Shown in pieces: positions 1-8,645 of a stretch of DNA of 64,000 nucleotides. Position 1 is the stretch's first letter. Each line of letters starts with the position of its first letter. The DNA is from Gemmatimonadales bacterium (GTDB lineage Bacteria; Gemmatimonadota; Gemmatimonadetes; Palauibacterales; Palauibacteraceae), in the NCBI GenBank assembly GCA_009840115.1, contig VXOJ01000011.1, forward strand, positions 124,001-188,000, read 5' to 3'. The position numbers were made by a program, and so were the translations under genes. Under the pieces are notes generated by a model, which saw nothing but the letters and a program-made list of their open reading frames with translations, was not told the origin of the DNA and made no database searches.

Positions 1-204
1 CTCGCCGGACGCGATCCGCAGCACCGGCTCCTTGTCGATCGGGAACCAGCCCCAGTTGAGCGTTTCCGGCCGCGACGGGAGGAAGTGGTCGGCTTCGACC
101 TCCCCGGCTTCAGCGACATTCATCTCTTCGCTCACGGGCGGGGCACACCCCAGCGCGAGCGCACAGCCCATGGTCACCAGCCCCGGCCTCATTTGACGCG
201 ACAT
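1..204 (-). CDS. Acetamidase/formamidase family lipoprotein (N-terminal part only)
   Basis: The gene runs off the left edge, so only 68 codons are visible. The ATG is at 204-202. The protein opens with a short basic stretch and a hydrophobic segment ending in a lipobox (LALGC, Cys at about residue 21), so export and lipidation are expected. After an acidic spacer comes DHFLPSRPETLNWGWFPID, which resembles the N-terminus of the FmdA/AmdA fold family that hydrolyses formamide or short amides. Substrate cannot be judged from this fragment. It is divergent from the propeller lipoprotein that starts at 295. Family assignment rests on one N-terminal motif and is moderate. Confidence 0.6.
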   Translation of the reverse strand, partial: MSRQMRPGLVTMGCALALGCAPPVSEEMNVAEAGEVEADHFLPSRPETLNWGWFPIDKEPVLRIASGE

Positions 205-294
205 GGAACGCTCTCCCACGCTGAGGGTCAGCGTTTACAGTGGATCTTCCCGTTCCGGGAGGCAACGATCCCGGACATGACGCAGAGGGCGGCC

Positions 295-1422
295 ATGAAA
301 GACGGCATCCGGCGCGTGATCTTCCTCCTTCCGATCGTTCTTTCGGCGTGTTCGAACCCGGGGGCGGGCGCCCCCGCCGAGGGTGGCCCCGCCGAGGGTG
401 GCGTGCCGACGTTCGCGGTGGACCCGAGCTGGCCGCGCGAGATGCCCAACCTCTGGATCATGGGATCCATCACGGGCGTGTTCGTCGACGCGCGCGATCA
501 CGTCTGGGTCACGCACATCCCGGAGTCGCTGACGCCGGAGGAGACGTCCGCCGTGCAGGACCCGCCGCTCGGCACCTGCTGTGTTCCGGCCCCGGTCGTG
601 ACCGAGTTCGACCCCGAGGGGAATCTCGTCCAGGGGTGGGGCGACCCGGCCACGCAGGACGTCTCGGAGTTCCCGCGCAACGCGCACGGCATCTTCGTCG
701 ACCATAACGACTACGTGTGGGTGGGCACCTACCGGCACCACCGGGTGATGAAGTTCACGCGCTCCGGCGACCTCGTGATGACGATCGGCCGCTACGACGA
801 GAACGCGGGCAGCCACGACACGGAGCTTCTCGGCGGCCCCGCCGGCATCTGGGTGGACCCGGAGGACAACGAGGTCTTCATCGCCGACGGCTACCAGAAC
901 CGCCGCGTCGTCGTGTTCGACGGCGAGACCGGAGCCTACCTCCGCCACTGGGGCGCCTACGGGGAGCCGCCGGACGACGCCTACGAGTACGACTACGCCG
1001 GGCGGACGCCGGACTCGGAACCGCCGCGCCAGTTCTCCACCGTGCACGACCTCACCGGATCGAACGACGGCCTCATCTACGTCGCCGACCGCCGCGGGAA
1101 CCGGATCCAGGTGTTCGATCAGGAGGGCGCGTTCCAGGCCGAGAAGATCGTGGCCCCGGCCACGCGCGCCTCGGGCTCGGCCTTCGTCGTCGCCTTCTCA
1201 CCCGACGAGGAGCAACGCTGGCTCTACCTGGCGGACGGCACCAACCACAAGGTGTGGATCATGCGCCGAAGCGACCTCGAGATCGTGGGCGAGTTCGGCC
1301 GCGGAGGGCGCCAACTCGGCCAGTTCCTGCGCCCGCACGGGATGAGCGTGGACTCCCGCGGCAACATCTACGTTGGCGAGGCCTCCACCGGCCGCCGAAT
1401 GCAGCGCTTCACGCCGCATTGA
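295..1422 (+). CDS. NHL-type six-bladed beta-propeller lipoprotein
   Basis: A signal peptide with lipobox LSAC lies near residue 19, so this is an exported lipoprotein. The rest consists of repeated propeller blades with phrases such as HGIFVD, GIWVDP, IYVADRRGNRIQVFD and HGMSVDSRGNIYVG, typical of NHL repeats. Such propellers serve as binding scaffolds or as lyases of the peptidylglycine amidating type; no catalytic set could be assigned here. The ATG at 295 is preferred because AGAGGG sits 5 nt upstream; an in-frame ATG at 277 would add six residues ahead of the signal peptide. Function unknown beyond the fold. Confidence 0.75.
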   Translation: MKDGIRRVIFLLPIVLSACSNPGAGAPAEGGPAEGGVPTFAVDPSWPREMPNLWIMGSITGVFVDARDHVWVTHIPESLTPEETSAVQDPPLGTCCVPAPVVTEFDPEGNLVQGWGDPATQDVSEFPRNAHGIFVDHNDYVWVGTYRHHRVMKFTRSGDLVMTIGRYDENAGSHDTELLGGPAGIWVDPEDNEVFIADGYQNRRVVVFDGETGAYLRHWGAYGEPPDDAYEYDYAGRTPDSEPPRQFSTVHDLTGSNDGLIYVADRRGNRIQVFDQEGAFQAEKIVAPATRASGSAFVVAFSPDEEQRWLYLADGTNHKVWIMRRSDLEIVGEFGRGGRQLGQFLRPHGMSVDSRGNIYVGEASTGRRMQRFTPH

Positions 1423-1472
1423 TACGGGACAAGATTGCGACACGCCGGTTCCGGAGGCTCAGGCACGACCAC

Positions 1473-1820
1473 GTGAGCAGCGAACCCGGCGCGTGGTGGA
1501 TTCACCGGGTGGCACCGTTCCCCGCGTCGGGAGACCCGGTCAACCTCTTTCGTCGCCTCCAGGCAGTCGTCGCCGCCATGCCGCGTACCCGCATCGTCAC
1601 GGCGACGGACGATTACCTGCACGCCGTCTGCCGAACCCGGCTCGGGTTCCGCGACGATCTCGAGTTCCGCTGGTGCCCGTCGGAGAACGTCGCCCATGTA
1701 GCGTCGGCGTCTCGCATCGGCCTGTTCGATTTTGGGGTAAACCGGCGGAGGGTGGAGCGGGTGCGCAGGAAGCTTGAAGCCGAAGTCAGCCGCGGTTGCC
1801 CTCGCCCCAGGCGGATGTGA
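1473..1820 (+). CDS. DUF1499 family protein
   Basis: The hallmark segment is RIVTATDDYLHAVCRTRLGF, then DDLEFR and the closing SASRIGLFDFGVNRRRVERVR, which match the DUF1499 pattern. This family is small, often membrane-associated or periplasmic, and has no established function. A GTG at 1473 is the best start seen; the frame is open further upstream but offers no better-placed codon, and no strong ribosome site is visible. The 3' end overlaps the convergent oxidoreductase gene by 35 bp. Confidence 0.6.
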   Translation: MSSEPGAWWIHRVAPFPASGDPVNLFRRLQAVVAAMPRTRIVTATDDYLHAVCRTRLGFRDDLEFRWCPSENVAHVASASRIGLFDFGVNRRRVERVRRKLEAEVSRGCPRPRRM

Positions 1821-2964
1821 GCGGCTCGCCGTCGATGAAGCGGCCCGGGCGGAAGGGTGAGATGTCTATGTCCGCTGCCTCGCCGCAGATGACGTCGGCG
1901 AGGGCCTCGCCGATCGGGGGGCCGAGCTTGAACCCGTGGCCGCTGCCGCCGAAGAAGGCGTAGTAGCCCTCGAGGCCGGGCTCCGGGCCGACAATCGGGT
2001 GCCAGTCGTCCGTGATCGTGTAGAGCGAGGCGTAGCCGCCCAGGTGGCGGGCGCGGGACAGCGCCGGGATCCGCTCGAAGAGCGGGCGCTCGATACGCTC
2101 GCGCATTGCGGGATCGAGGGCCGGATCGCAGTCGTCCGGATCCACCGGCTCGATGTCCTTGGGCGCCCCCAATCCGGCGATGATCCGGTCGTCCCCGCAG
2201 GGCCGCAGGTAGACGCGCAGGCCCGGGTCCGAGACGACGGGGAGGTCGCCGAACCTGGCTGGCTTCTCCACGAACAGATCGCTCTCGCGGCTCCAGCGCA
2301 GCGAGTACCTCAGGCCGAGCCAGGAGCCGACCCGCTCCGCCCAGGGACCCGCGGCGTTCACGACGACGTTCGTCGCGATCGTCCCCTCCTCGGTCTCCAC
2401 CGCCACGACGCGGTCCCCGTGCAGGCGGACGCCCGTGGCGGCGACGCCGGCGCGGGGTTCGAGCCCCCACGGGCGGGCCGCGGCCGCGAGGTTTTCCGTC
2501 GTGCGCGTCGGGTCGGCGTAACCCGAGCGGGGCTCGAGGATGCCGTACGACACGCCATCCAAAGCGAGGGGCGGCGCCAGATCGGCCACCTCTTCCACGG
2601 TGAGGCGTTCGACGTGGAGACCGTGCCGCCGCTCCGACTCGAGAATGTGCTCCCCGGCCGCGCGCAGACGCTCGCCGATCAGGAGGAGGAATCCGATGGG
2701 CCGGAACCCGCAGTCGCCGCCCAGCAGGTCCCGGTCGTTCTCGAACATGTGAAGGGCGCGCTTCGCGAGTTCGAGCGTGATCGGGTTCGAATAGTACGTG
2801 CGGACGATCGCGGCGGAATGTCCCGTGCTCACGCCCGCCAGGCGCCCCTTCTCCAGGAGCACGACGCGTCCGAACCCTCGCTTGGCGAGGAAGTGCGCGG
2901 CGCTCGCGCCCATGATCCCGCCACCGATGACCACGGCGTCGGCGGTCTTCGGTCCCGCGGTCAT
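1786..2964 (-). CDS. FAD-dependent amine oxidoreductase (DadA / sarcosine oxidase beta-like)
   Basis: This 392-residue protein opens with an ADP-binding motif, VVIGGGIMGASAAHFLAKRG, near residues 10-30, then RLAGVSTGHSAAIVRTYY, which fits the flavin pocket of the DAO family. Near the C-terminus FGGSGHGFKLGPPIGEALAD is the typical second FAD contact. DAO-fold enzymes oxidise sarcosine, glycine, proline or D-amino acids to imines. It is the last gene of the hyuA-symporter-hyuB operon; its ATG overlaps the hyuB stop (ATGA). That context suggests it oxidises the N-methyl amino acid or imino acid released from an imported cyclic amide. The substrate is inference. Confidence 0.85.
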   Translation of the reverse strand: MTAGPKTADAVVIGGGIMGASAAHFLAKRGFGRVVLLEKGRLAGVSTGHSAAIVRTYYSNPITLELAKRALHMFENDRDLLGGDCGFRPIGFLLLIGERLRAAGEHILESERRHGLHVERLTVEEVADLAPPLALDGVSYGILEPRSGYADPTRTTENLAAAARPWGLEPRAGVAATGVRLHGDRVVAVETEEGTIATNVVVNAAGPWAERVGSWLGLRYSLRWSRESDLFVEKPARFGDLPVVSDPGLRVYLRPCGDDRIIAGLGAPKDIEPVDPDDCDPALDPAMRERIERPLFERIPALSRARHLGGYASLYTITDDWHPIVGPEPGLEGYYAFFGGSGHGFKLGPPIGEALADVICGEAADIDISPFRPGRFIDGEPLTSAWGEGNRG

Positions 2965-4721
2965 CGTCCCTGCGCTCGGCGCAGTCTCCTCGTCTCCGCG
3001 AGGTCGACGGTCCATTCGCCCGGCTGGATGGCCACGCCGTAGGCGGCGCGCGCCCGGGCGCGGGAGATCTTGCCTTCCCGCACGTCCCGGAGCACCGCGT
3101 CCGGATCCCGTTCGTGCGCCGGTCCGAACCCGCCCCCGCCGGCCGTCTCGATCCGCACCCGGTCTCCCGTCGCCAGTTGCACCGTCGCCTTCGAGCCGAG
3201 ATCCCGCGCCTCGCCGCCCGAGATCAGCCGGTAGCTCGCGACCTTCCCGTCGCCGCCCCCGTGCAGGCCGTGGGCCGGGAACCGCGCCCGGTCGGCCAGC
3301 GTCGTGAACGTCGGCTCGTGGCCCACGAACTCGTACTCGCGGCACAGCGCGAGGCCGCCCCGCCGCCGGCCCGCCCCCTCCGAGTCGGGAACGAGGCTGT
3401 ACTCGTGGATCCGCACCGGATAGTTGAGTTCGGTCTCCTCGATCGGCGCGTTCTGCGTGTTCTGGATGTGGGTCTGGACCGCGTCCGGGCCGTCTGCGTC
3501 GTGCCGCCCGCCGTACCCGCCGGCGAGCGTCTCGAGGAAGCAGTAGTACTCCCCTGTACCCGGATCCTCTCCCCCGAACCCCACGTGGCAGATCATCCCC
3601 TTCGTTCCCGCGGGAACGCGCTCCGGCATGGGGCCCGCGAGCGCCCGGAACATGATGTCGCACAGCCGCATCGCGACTTCCCAGCCGCCGACCACTCCGG
3701 CGGGCGGCCGCACGTTCACCGCCGACCCCTCCGGCGCGACCACCTCGATCGGACGATAGAACCCCTCGTTCAGCGGGATGTCCGGGTCGACCAGGCACTT
3801 GAGCACGTAGACGCAGGCGGTGAAGCACTGCGTCAGGTTGCAGTTCATCGGCGCCGCGCGCTGCGGGTCGGTCCCCGTGAAGTCGAAGCGCGCCGTCGAG
3901 CCGTCGAACCGGATCCGGACCTTCAGGTGGACCGGCTCCCCGGTGATCCCGTCGTCGTCGAGGCACCCCTCCGCCGCGAACTCTCCCCGCGGAAGCTCCG
4001 CCAACTCCGCCCGCAGCCGCCGCTCGCTGTACTCGATCATGCGCTCCATGTACGAACCCAGCATCTCCGCCCCGTAGCGCTCCCACAGCGCGGACAGCCG
4101 CCGCAGCCCGATCTCGTTCGCCGCGTGCTGCGCCCGCAGGTCGCCCGCCACTTCCTTCTTCGCGCGCACGTTGGCGAGCATGAGCTTCAGCACGTCGTCC
4201 ACCAGATCGCCGCCGTCGAAGAGCTTCACGACGGGGAGGATGATCCCCTCCTGGTAGATCTCGCGGAACGCCCCGATGCTCGCCGGCGCCCCGCCTCCCA
4301 CGTCCACGTGGTGACAGCAGTTGGCGACGTATCCCGTGAGTTCCCCCTCGTGGAAGAAGGGCGTGATGAGAAAGACGTCGTTGAGGTGGCTCGCCTGCCG
4401 GTGCGGATCGTTGACCAGCAGCCCGTCCCCCGGACCCAGCGTCCCCTGCCCGTGCTCCGCCTCGTACTCGGCCACCGCGCGCGGGACGAGGCGCCCGATC
4501 GTCACCAGGTGCGCCGGCTGGCAGAACGCCTGCGCGATCATCCGCCCGTTCGCGTCCACGAAGGCGCAGGAATAGTCGAGCCGCGTCTTGATGTTCGTCG
4601 AATAGGCCGTGCGTTGGAGCGTGACGGACATCTCCTCCGTCGCCTCGACGAGCGCGTTCCGGATCACCTCGAAGAGGACCGGATCCACGGAACTCACGGT
4701 CCGACTCTCACGCTGCGGCAT
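2961..4721 (-). CDS. hyuB: Hydantoinase B / oxoprolinase beta family protein
   Basis: The 586-residue sequence matches HyuB along its whole length: it begins DPVLFEVIRNALVEATEEMS, continues with TLQRTAYSTNIKTRLDYSCA, and carries NDPHRQASHLND and the C-terminal GGGGFG motif typical of the family. HyuB works with HyuA in ATP-dependent opening of hydantoin, N-methylhydantoin, 5-oxoproline or acetone-like substrates. The start is the ATG at 4721, which overlaps the symporter 3' end by 14 bp. HyuA is encoded two genes upstream in the same operon, so the two subunits are separated by transport genes, which is unusual. Confidence 0.9.
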   Translation of the reverse strand: MPQRESRTVSSVDPVLFEVIRNALVEATEEMSVTLQRTAYSTNIKTRLDYSCAFVDANGRMIAQAFCQPAHLVTIGRLVPRAVAEYEAEHGQGTLGPGDGLLVNDPHRQASHLNDVFLITPFFHEGELTGYVANCCHHVDVGGGAPASIGAFREIYQEGIILPVVKLFDGGDLVDDVLKLMLANVRAKKEVAGDLRAQHAANEIGLRRLSALWERYGAEMLGSYMERMIEYSERRLRAELAELPRGEFAAEGCLDDDGITGEPVHLKVRIRFDGSTARFDFTGTDPQRAAPMNCNLTQCFTACVYVLKCLVDPDIPLNEGFYRPIEVVAPEGSAVNVRPPAGVVGGWEVAMRLCDIMFRALAGPMPERVPAGTKGMICHVGFGGEDPGTGEYYCFLETLAGGYGGRHDADGPDAVQTHIQNTQNAPIEETELNYPVRIHEYSLVPDSEGAGRRRGGLALCREYEFVGHEPTFTTLADRARFPAHGLHGGGDGKVASYRLISGGEARDLGSKATVQLATGDRVRIETAGGGGFGPAHERDPDAVLRDVREGKISRARARAAYGVAIQPGEWTVDLAETRRLRRAQGR

Positions 4722-6141
4722 TTCGGCCCCCGGTTCGAGTCTCGAGACGCGCCCCGATCCACAGAATCAGGATCGTGAGAGGCAGTCCGACCAGGATCGG
4801 ATCCAGTTCCCAGATGATGACGACGGCCCCCACCTCGCGGATCGCCCCGAACGTCTGCCATACCGCCTGCACCGTGGCGCCGATGAGCATCGCCGCCATC
4901 ACCGTCCGCGGCGCCTGCCGAAGCGACGGGAAGAGGACGATCCCGATCAGCGCGGGGGCGACGGAGGCCCCCATGATCCGTCCCCCGATCCAGAACAGTT
5001 CGATGAGGAGGGGGAGCGCCAGGTAGAGGGCGGCCGCGAGCGCCCCGACGAGGAGGACGTTGAGGCGGTAGACCCAGAGCTGCCGGACGGCGCTCGCCGT
5101 GGGCGCGATGAAGCGCGCGTAGAGGTCCAGCGTGAAGTTGGAGGCGATCGTGTTGATGGTGCTGGAGAGCGTCGACATGCTCGCCGCGAGCACGCACACC
5201 ACGACGAGGCTCGCAAGTTCGTTCCCCGCCGCCCCGAACGCGAGCGTGACGAAAGCGTCCTCCGCCGGGAGATCCGGCCCGTAGACCGTCCGGGCGACGA
5301 TCCCGATGAGGGGCGGCGTCATGTACCAGATCGACGCGATGACCCCGCCGTACAGAAACCCGCGCCGCGCCACGTCCGCGCTCTTCGCCGCGAAGCCGCG
5401 CTGGATGAGCCCCTGGTACGCGCCCGTGATCGCGAGGCCGATGACGATCCACGCCATCACCTGGGTGACGCCCGCCCGCCCGAAGATGTCGATCAGTGCC
5501 GGATCGAGGCCGGCGCTCAGCCCGCCGAGTCCTCCGGCCGCGGCCAGCCCCGCCACGAGCACCGCGATCGAACCGGCGAGGATGATGAAGAACTGGATCG
5601 CATCCGTCGCCATCACCGCCCACATGCCGCCAAGGAATACGTAGACGGACGTGACGCCGAGCCACAGAAGGAGCGATTCGGCCACGGAGATGCCGAGCAC
5701 CGCGGTGGTGACGAGGGTCAGCGCCCCGATCGTCCCCGCCGTCACGCCCATGTCCCGGAGGATGACGAGGAGGAGGGAGACGATCCGGTGCCGCGGGCCG
5801 AAGCAGCGGCCGAAGAGTTCCGGGATCGTGATGACGCCGGTCTCCCACAGCCGCGGGATGATGAAGTACGCGATCCAGATCGTCCCCAGCATGAAGGAGC
5901 CGCCGCTCCAGTAGGCGTCGAGGCCGAAGTCCGCGCCGAGCGCCGAGATCCCGATCAGCGTGGTCCCGTTGATCCAGGTGGCGGCGACGGAGAAGGCGAT
6001 GAGCCACACGCCCGAGTGGCGCCCGGCCACCGCCATGTCCTCGACGGAGCGCACCCGCCGCCGGAACCACACGCCGACCCCCAGCATGAGCGCGAGGTAG
6101 GCCCCGATGAGCCACCATGACAGCTGCAGGCCCTCCGTCAC
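4708..6141 (-). CDS. Sodium:solute symporter (SSS family)
   Basis: This is a polytopic membrane protein of about 477 residues and roughly 13 hydrophobic spans. SSS signatures include SVAATWINGTTLIGISALGA near the N-terminus (the Na+-coordinating region of helix 1) and ASMSTLSSTINTIASNF in the later core. Members import solutes such as proline, pantothenate, sugars or carboxylates with Na+. The start is GTG at 6141, overlapping the preceding small gene as GTGA. Its place between hyuA and hyuB argues that it imports the substrate of the hydantoinase/oxoprolinase. Substrate identity is inference. Confidence 0.88.
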   Translation of the reverse strand: MTEGLQLSWWLIGAYLALMLGVGVWFRRRVRSVEDMAVAGRHSGVWLIAFSVAATWINGTTLIGISALGADFGLDAYWSGGSFMLGTIWIAYFIIPRLWETGVITIPELFGRCFGPRHRIVSLLLVILRDMGVTAGTIGALTLVTTAVLGISVAESLLLWLGVTSVYVFLGGMWAVMATDAIQFFIILAGSIAVLVAGLAAAGGLGGLSAGLDPALIDIFGRAGVTQVMAWIVIGLAITGAYQGLIQRGFAAKSADVARRGFLYGGVIASIWYMTPPLIGIVARTVYGPDLPAEDAFVTLAFGAAGNELASLVVVCVLAASMSTLSSTINTIASNFTLDLYARFIAPTASAVRQLWVYRLNVLLVGALAAALYLALPLLIELFWIGGRIMGASVAPALIGIVLFPSLRQAPRTVMAAMLIGATVQAVWQTFGAIREVGAVVIIWELDPILVGLPLTILILWIGARLETRTGGRNAAA

Positions 6142-6332
6142 GGCTGCCCTCCCAGCAGCCAGCCCCAGAGCCCGATGTAGCCGAAGCCCAGGAGCACGAG
6201 GACGAGGAGCGCGAGCCACGGGTTGAGGCGCGGGAGCGCGATCCGGTCCATGCGGGCCGGGTCCGGGCGGTCCCCGGCCGGGTCCGCCGCGCCGCCGTCG
6301 GGTCGACCTCCCTTCGGGTCTCGCTCGTTCAC
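6138..6332 (-). CDS. Small single-span membrane protein preceding the symporter
   Basis: A 64-residue protein starts with GTG at 6332, overlapping the hyuA stop as GTGA, and its own stop overlaps the symporter start. The N-terminal half is charged and Pro/Gly-rich; the C-terminal half is one strongly hydrophobic helix (PWLALLVLVLLGFGYIGLWG). No family was recognised. Some SSS transporters are known to be encoded just downstream of a small hydrophobic partner, so an accessory or stabilising subunit is a reasonable inference. Translational coupling on both sides supports it being a real gene. Confidence 0.65.
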   Translation of the reverse strand: MNERDPKGGRPDGGAADPAGDRPDPARMDRIALPRLNPWLALLVLVLLGFGYIGLWGWLLGGQP

Positions 6333-8476
6333 GCGGCGTCTCCCGGGGCGATCAGGAGGTTGCCGAACTCGTCCACGGTGGCGCGGTATCCGGCATGCAC
6401 GAGCGTCGTGGAGTCGACTTCCTCGATGACGGCGGGACCGGCCACAGCGTGGCCTGCCCTTAGCCGCGCCCGGTCGTAGATCGCGGTCTCGACGAAGTCG
6501 CCGGCGTCGGCGAAGAACACCCGCCTCGTCCCCCGCCGGGCGTCCGAAACGCCCTTGCCGTTCGAGTCGATCCTCGGGAGCCGGGGGCGCGCGATCCTGC
6601 CGATGGCCGTGACCGTGAAGTTCACGAGTTCGACGGGCTGCTCGGGGTATCCGTGTCCGTAGGCCCGCTCGTGCTCCACGTGGAAGCGGCGCACGGCATC
6701 GGCCAGCGTGGCGGTGTCCAACTTCCGGTCCGACCCGTCGTCCGGCCCGTCGTCCAACCCCTCCCGCGGCAACGCGACGGGCACCTCCGAGGACTGGCCG
6801 GCATACCGCATCTCGATCCCGCGCCGGAACTCCATGTCCTCCGGGGCCGCGCCTTCGCGCCGGAGCGTGCGCCGACCCTCCTCCTCCATCGTCTCGAAGA
6901 GCGACCGGATCCGCGCCGCGTCCGCCTCGTCGGCGGCCGTGACTCGCGTGCGCGAGAACTCGTGCCGCAGGTCCGTGACGAGGAGACCCAGGGCGGACGC
7001 CGTCCCGGGGCTCGGCGGCACCACGAGCGTCGGAATCTGCATCTCCATGCACAGTCGATTCGCGTGCAGCGGCCCGGCCCCGCCGAAGGCGACCATCGTC
7101 AACTCGCGCGGGTCGTTGCCCCGCCGCACGGTGACGAGCCGCAGCGCGTTGATCATCGTCGCGTTCGCGATCTCGATGATGCCGTTCGCCGCCTCGACCG
7201 GGTCGAGGCCGAGCGGCTCCGCGCAGCGCTCGCGGATGCCCGCGGCGGCCGCGTCCACGTCGAGCGCCATCTCGCCGCCCAGGAAGTAGTCCGGGTTCAG
7301 ACGGCCGAGCACGAGGTTGGCGTCGGTGATCGTCGGCTCGGTCCCGCCCTTTCCGTAGCAGATCGGCCCCGGGTCGGCGCCCGCGCTCCGCGGCCCCACG
7401 CGAAGCCCCCCTCCGGCGTCCACCCAGGCGAGGCTCCCCCCGCCCGCGCCCACCTCCACGAGGTCGATGACCGGCGTGCGGATCGGGTAGCCGGCGGCCC
7501 GCGTCATCCCCTGTCCCGGCTGGGCCTGCGCTCCGACCTCGTACTCCTTCGTGACGCGCGGTCGGCCGTCGAGGACCAGCCCGGCCTTGGCCGTCGTCCC
7601 TCCCATGTCGAAGGAAATCAGATCCGCGTGGCCGAGTTGGCCCGCGATGAAGTTGGCGGAGACCACGCCCGCGGCGGGTCCGGACTCAACCATGAACACG
7701 GGCTTGCTCGCCGCCTGTTCCGCGGTGAGCACGCCGCCGTTGGACTGCATGACGAGAAGCTCGGCATCGAGACCGGCACGCCCGAGCCCGTCCTCGATCC
7801 CGGCGAGATAGCGCGCCACGACGGGGACGATGCAGGCGTTGATCACACACGTGCTGGCCCGGAAGTACTCGCGGAACTCGGGGCACACGCTGGATGAGAG
7901 CGAGATGAGGAGGCCGGGGTCCTCTTCCCTCAGGATCTCGGCCACGCGCTCTTCGTGCACCGGGTTCGCGTAGCCGTGCAGGAGGCACACGGCGACGGAC
8001 CGGACCTCTCGCGCCCGCAGCGCCGCCGCGATCTCCCGGACGGCGTCCTCATCGAGCGGCCGCAGGACATCGCCGGCCGCGTCCAGCCGCTCCGGCACCT
8101 CGTAGCACAGGTCGCGCGGGACGAGCGGGCGAAGCTTCTCGAAGTGGACGTCGTAGAGAGAGGGCCTGACCTGGCGGGCGATCTCGAGCATGTCGCCGAA
8201 CCCCTCCGTAGTCACGAAGGCCGTCCGCGGCGTCTTCCCCTCGATGAGCGAGTTCGTCGCGACGGTCGTGCCGTGGACGAGGTGGGCGATGGCACCCGGG
8301 TCGACCGCGCTGCCCTCGAGGGCGCGCTCCAACGCCGCCATGAAGCCGATGGAGGGATCCGCGGGCGTGGACGGGACCTTGGCGGTGTCGATGCGCCCCG
8401 TCTCCTCACAGATCAGGACCGCGTCCGTGAAGGTGCCGCCCACGTCTATTCCGAGGTGGAACTGGTTGCCCGTCAT
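6329..8476 (-). CDS. hyuA: Hydantoinase A / oxoprolinase alpha family protein
   Basis: A 715-residue HyuA with the ASKHA-type ATP site: GIDVGGTFTDAVL at the N-terminus, HGTTVATNSLIEGK near residue 70, FDMGGTTAKAGLV in the middle, and the glycine-rich VEVGAGGGSLAWVDAGGGLR. These are diagnostic for the ATP-dependent hydantoinase, 5-oxoprolinase and acetone carboxylase beta group. It is the first gene of the operon. The ATG at 8476 directly precedes the family N-terminus; upstream in-frame sequence has no family character. The intergenic stretch to the divergent CocE gene must contain the promoter, but no clear boxes were seen. Confidence 0.92.
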   Translation of the reverse strand: MTGNQFHLGIDVGGTFTDAVLICEETGRIDTAKVPSTPADPSIGFMAALERALEGSAVDPGAIAHLVHGTTVATNSLIEGKTPRTAFVTTEGFGDMLEIARQVRPSLYDVHFEKLRPLVPRDLCYEVPERLDAAGDVLRPLDEDAVREIAAALRAREVRSVAVCLLHGYANPVHEERVAEILREEDPGLLISLSSSVCPEFREYFRASTCVINACIVPVVARYLAGIEDGLGRAGLDAELLVMQSNGGVLTAEQAASKPVFMVESGPAAGVVSANFIAGQLGHADLISFDMGGTTAKAGLVLDGRPRVTKEYEVGAQAQPGQGMTRAAGYPIRTPVIDLVEVGAGGGSLAWVDAGGGLRVGPRSAGADPGPICYGKGGTEPTITDANLVLGRLNPDYFLGGEMALDVDAAAAGIRERCAEPLGLDPVEAANGIIEIANATMINALRLVTVRRGNDPRELTMVAFGGAGPLHANRLCMEMQIPTLVVPPSPGTASALGLLVTDLRHEFSRTRVTAADEADAARIRSLFETMEEEGRRTLRREGAAPEDMEFRRGIEMRYAGQSSEVPVALPREGLDDGPDDGSDRKLDTATLADAVRRFHVEHERAYGHGYPEQPVELVNFTVTAIGRIARPRLPRIDSNGKGVSDARRGTRRVFFADAGDFVETAIYDRARLRAGHAVAGPAVIEEVDSTTLVHAGYRATVDEFGNLLIAPGDAA

Positions 8477-8645
8477 CGCGCTTCCAACGTTCGACGCGGG
8501 CGTTTCCCGTGACAAGGCACCGCCGTCCGCGACCAGATTCGCCGCCGCCCGCCACGTCTGGACGCGGTGGTCGGCGTCCGTAGGTTGGGAATCGGGCGCC
8601 CGCCGCCAGCGATTGTCCCGCCTCTCACGCCCACCGGAGGGCCAC

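Noticed and set aside
3114-4778. Long open frame antisense to hyuB
   Set aside because: It has the Arg/Pro-rich composition of a GC-rich shadow frame, no motif, and hyuB on the other strand is certain.
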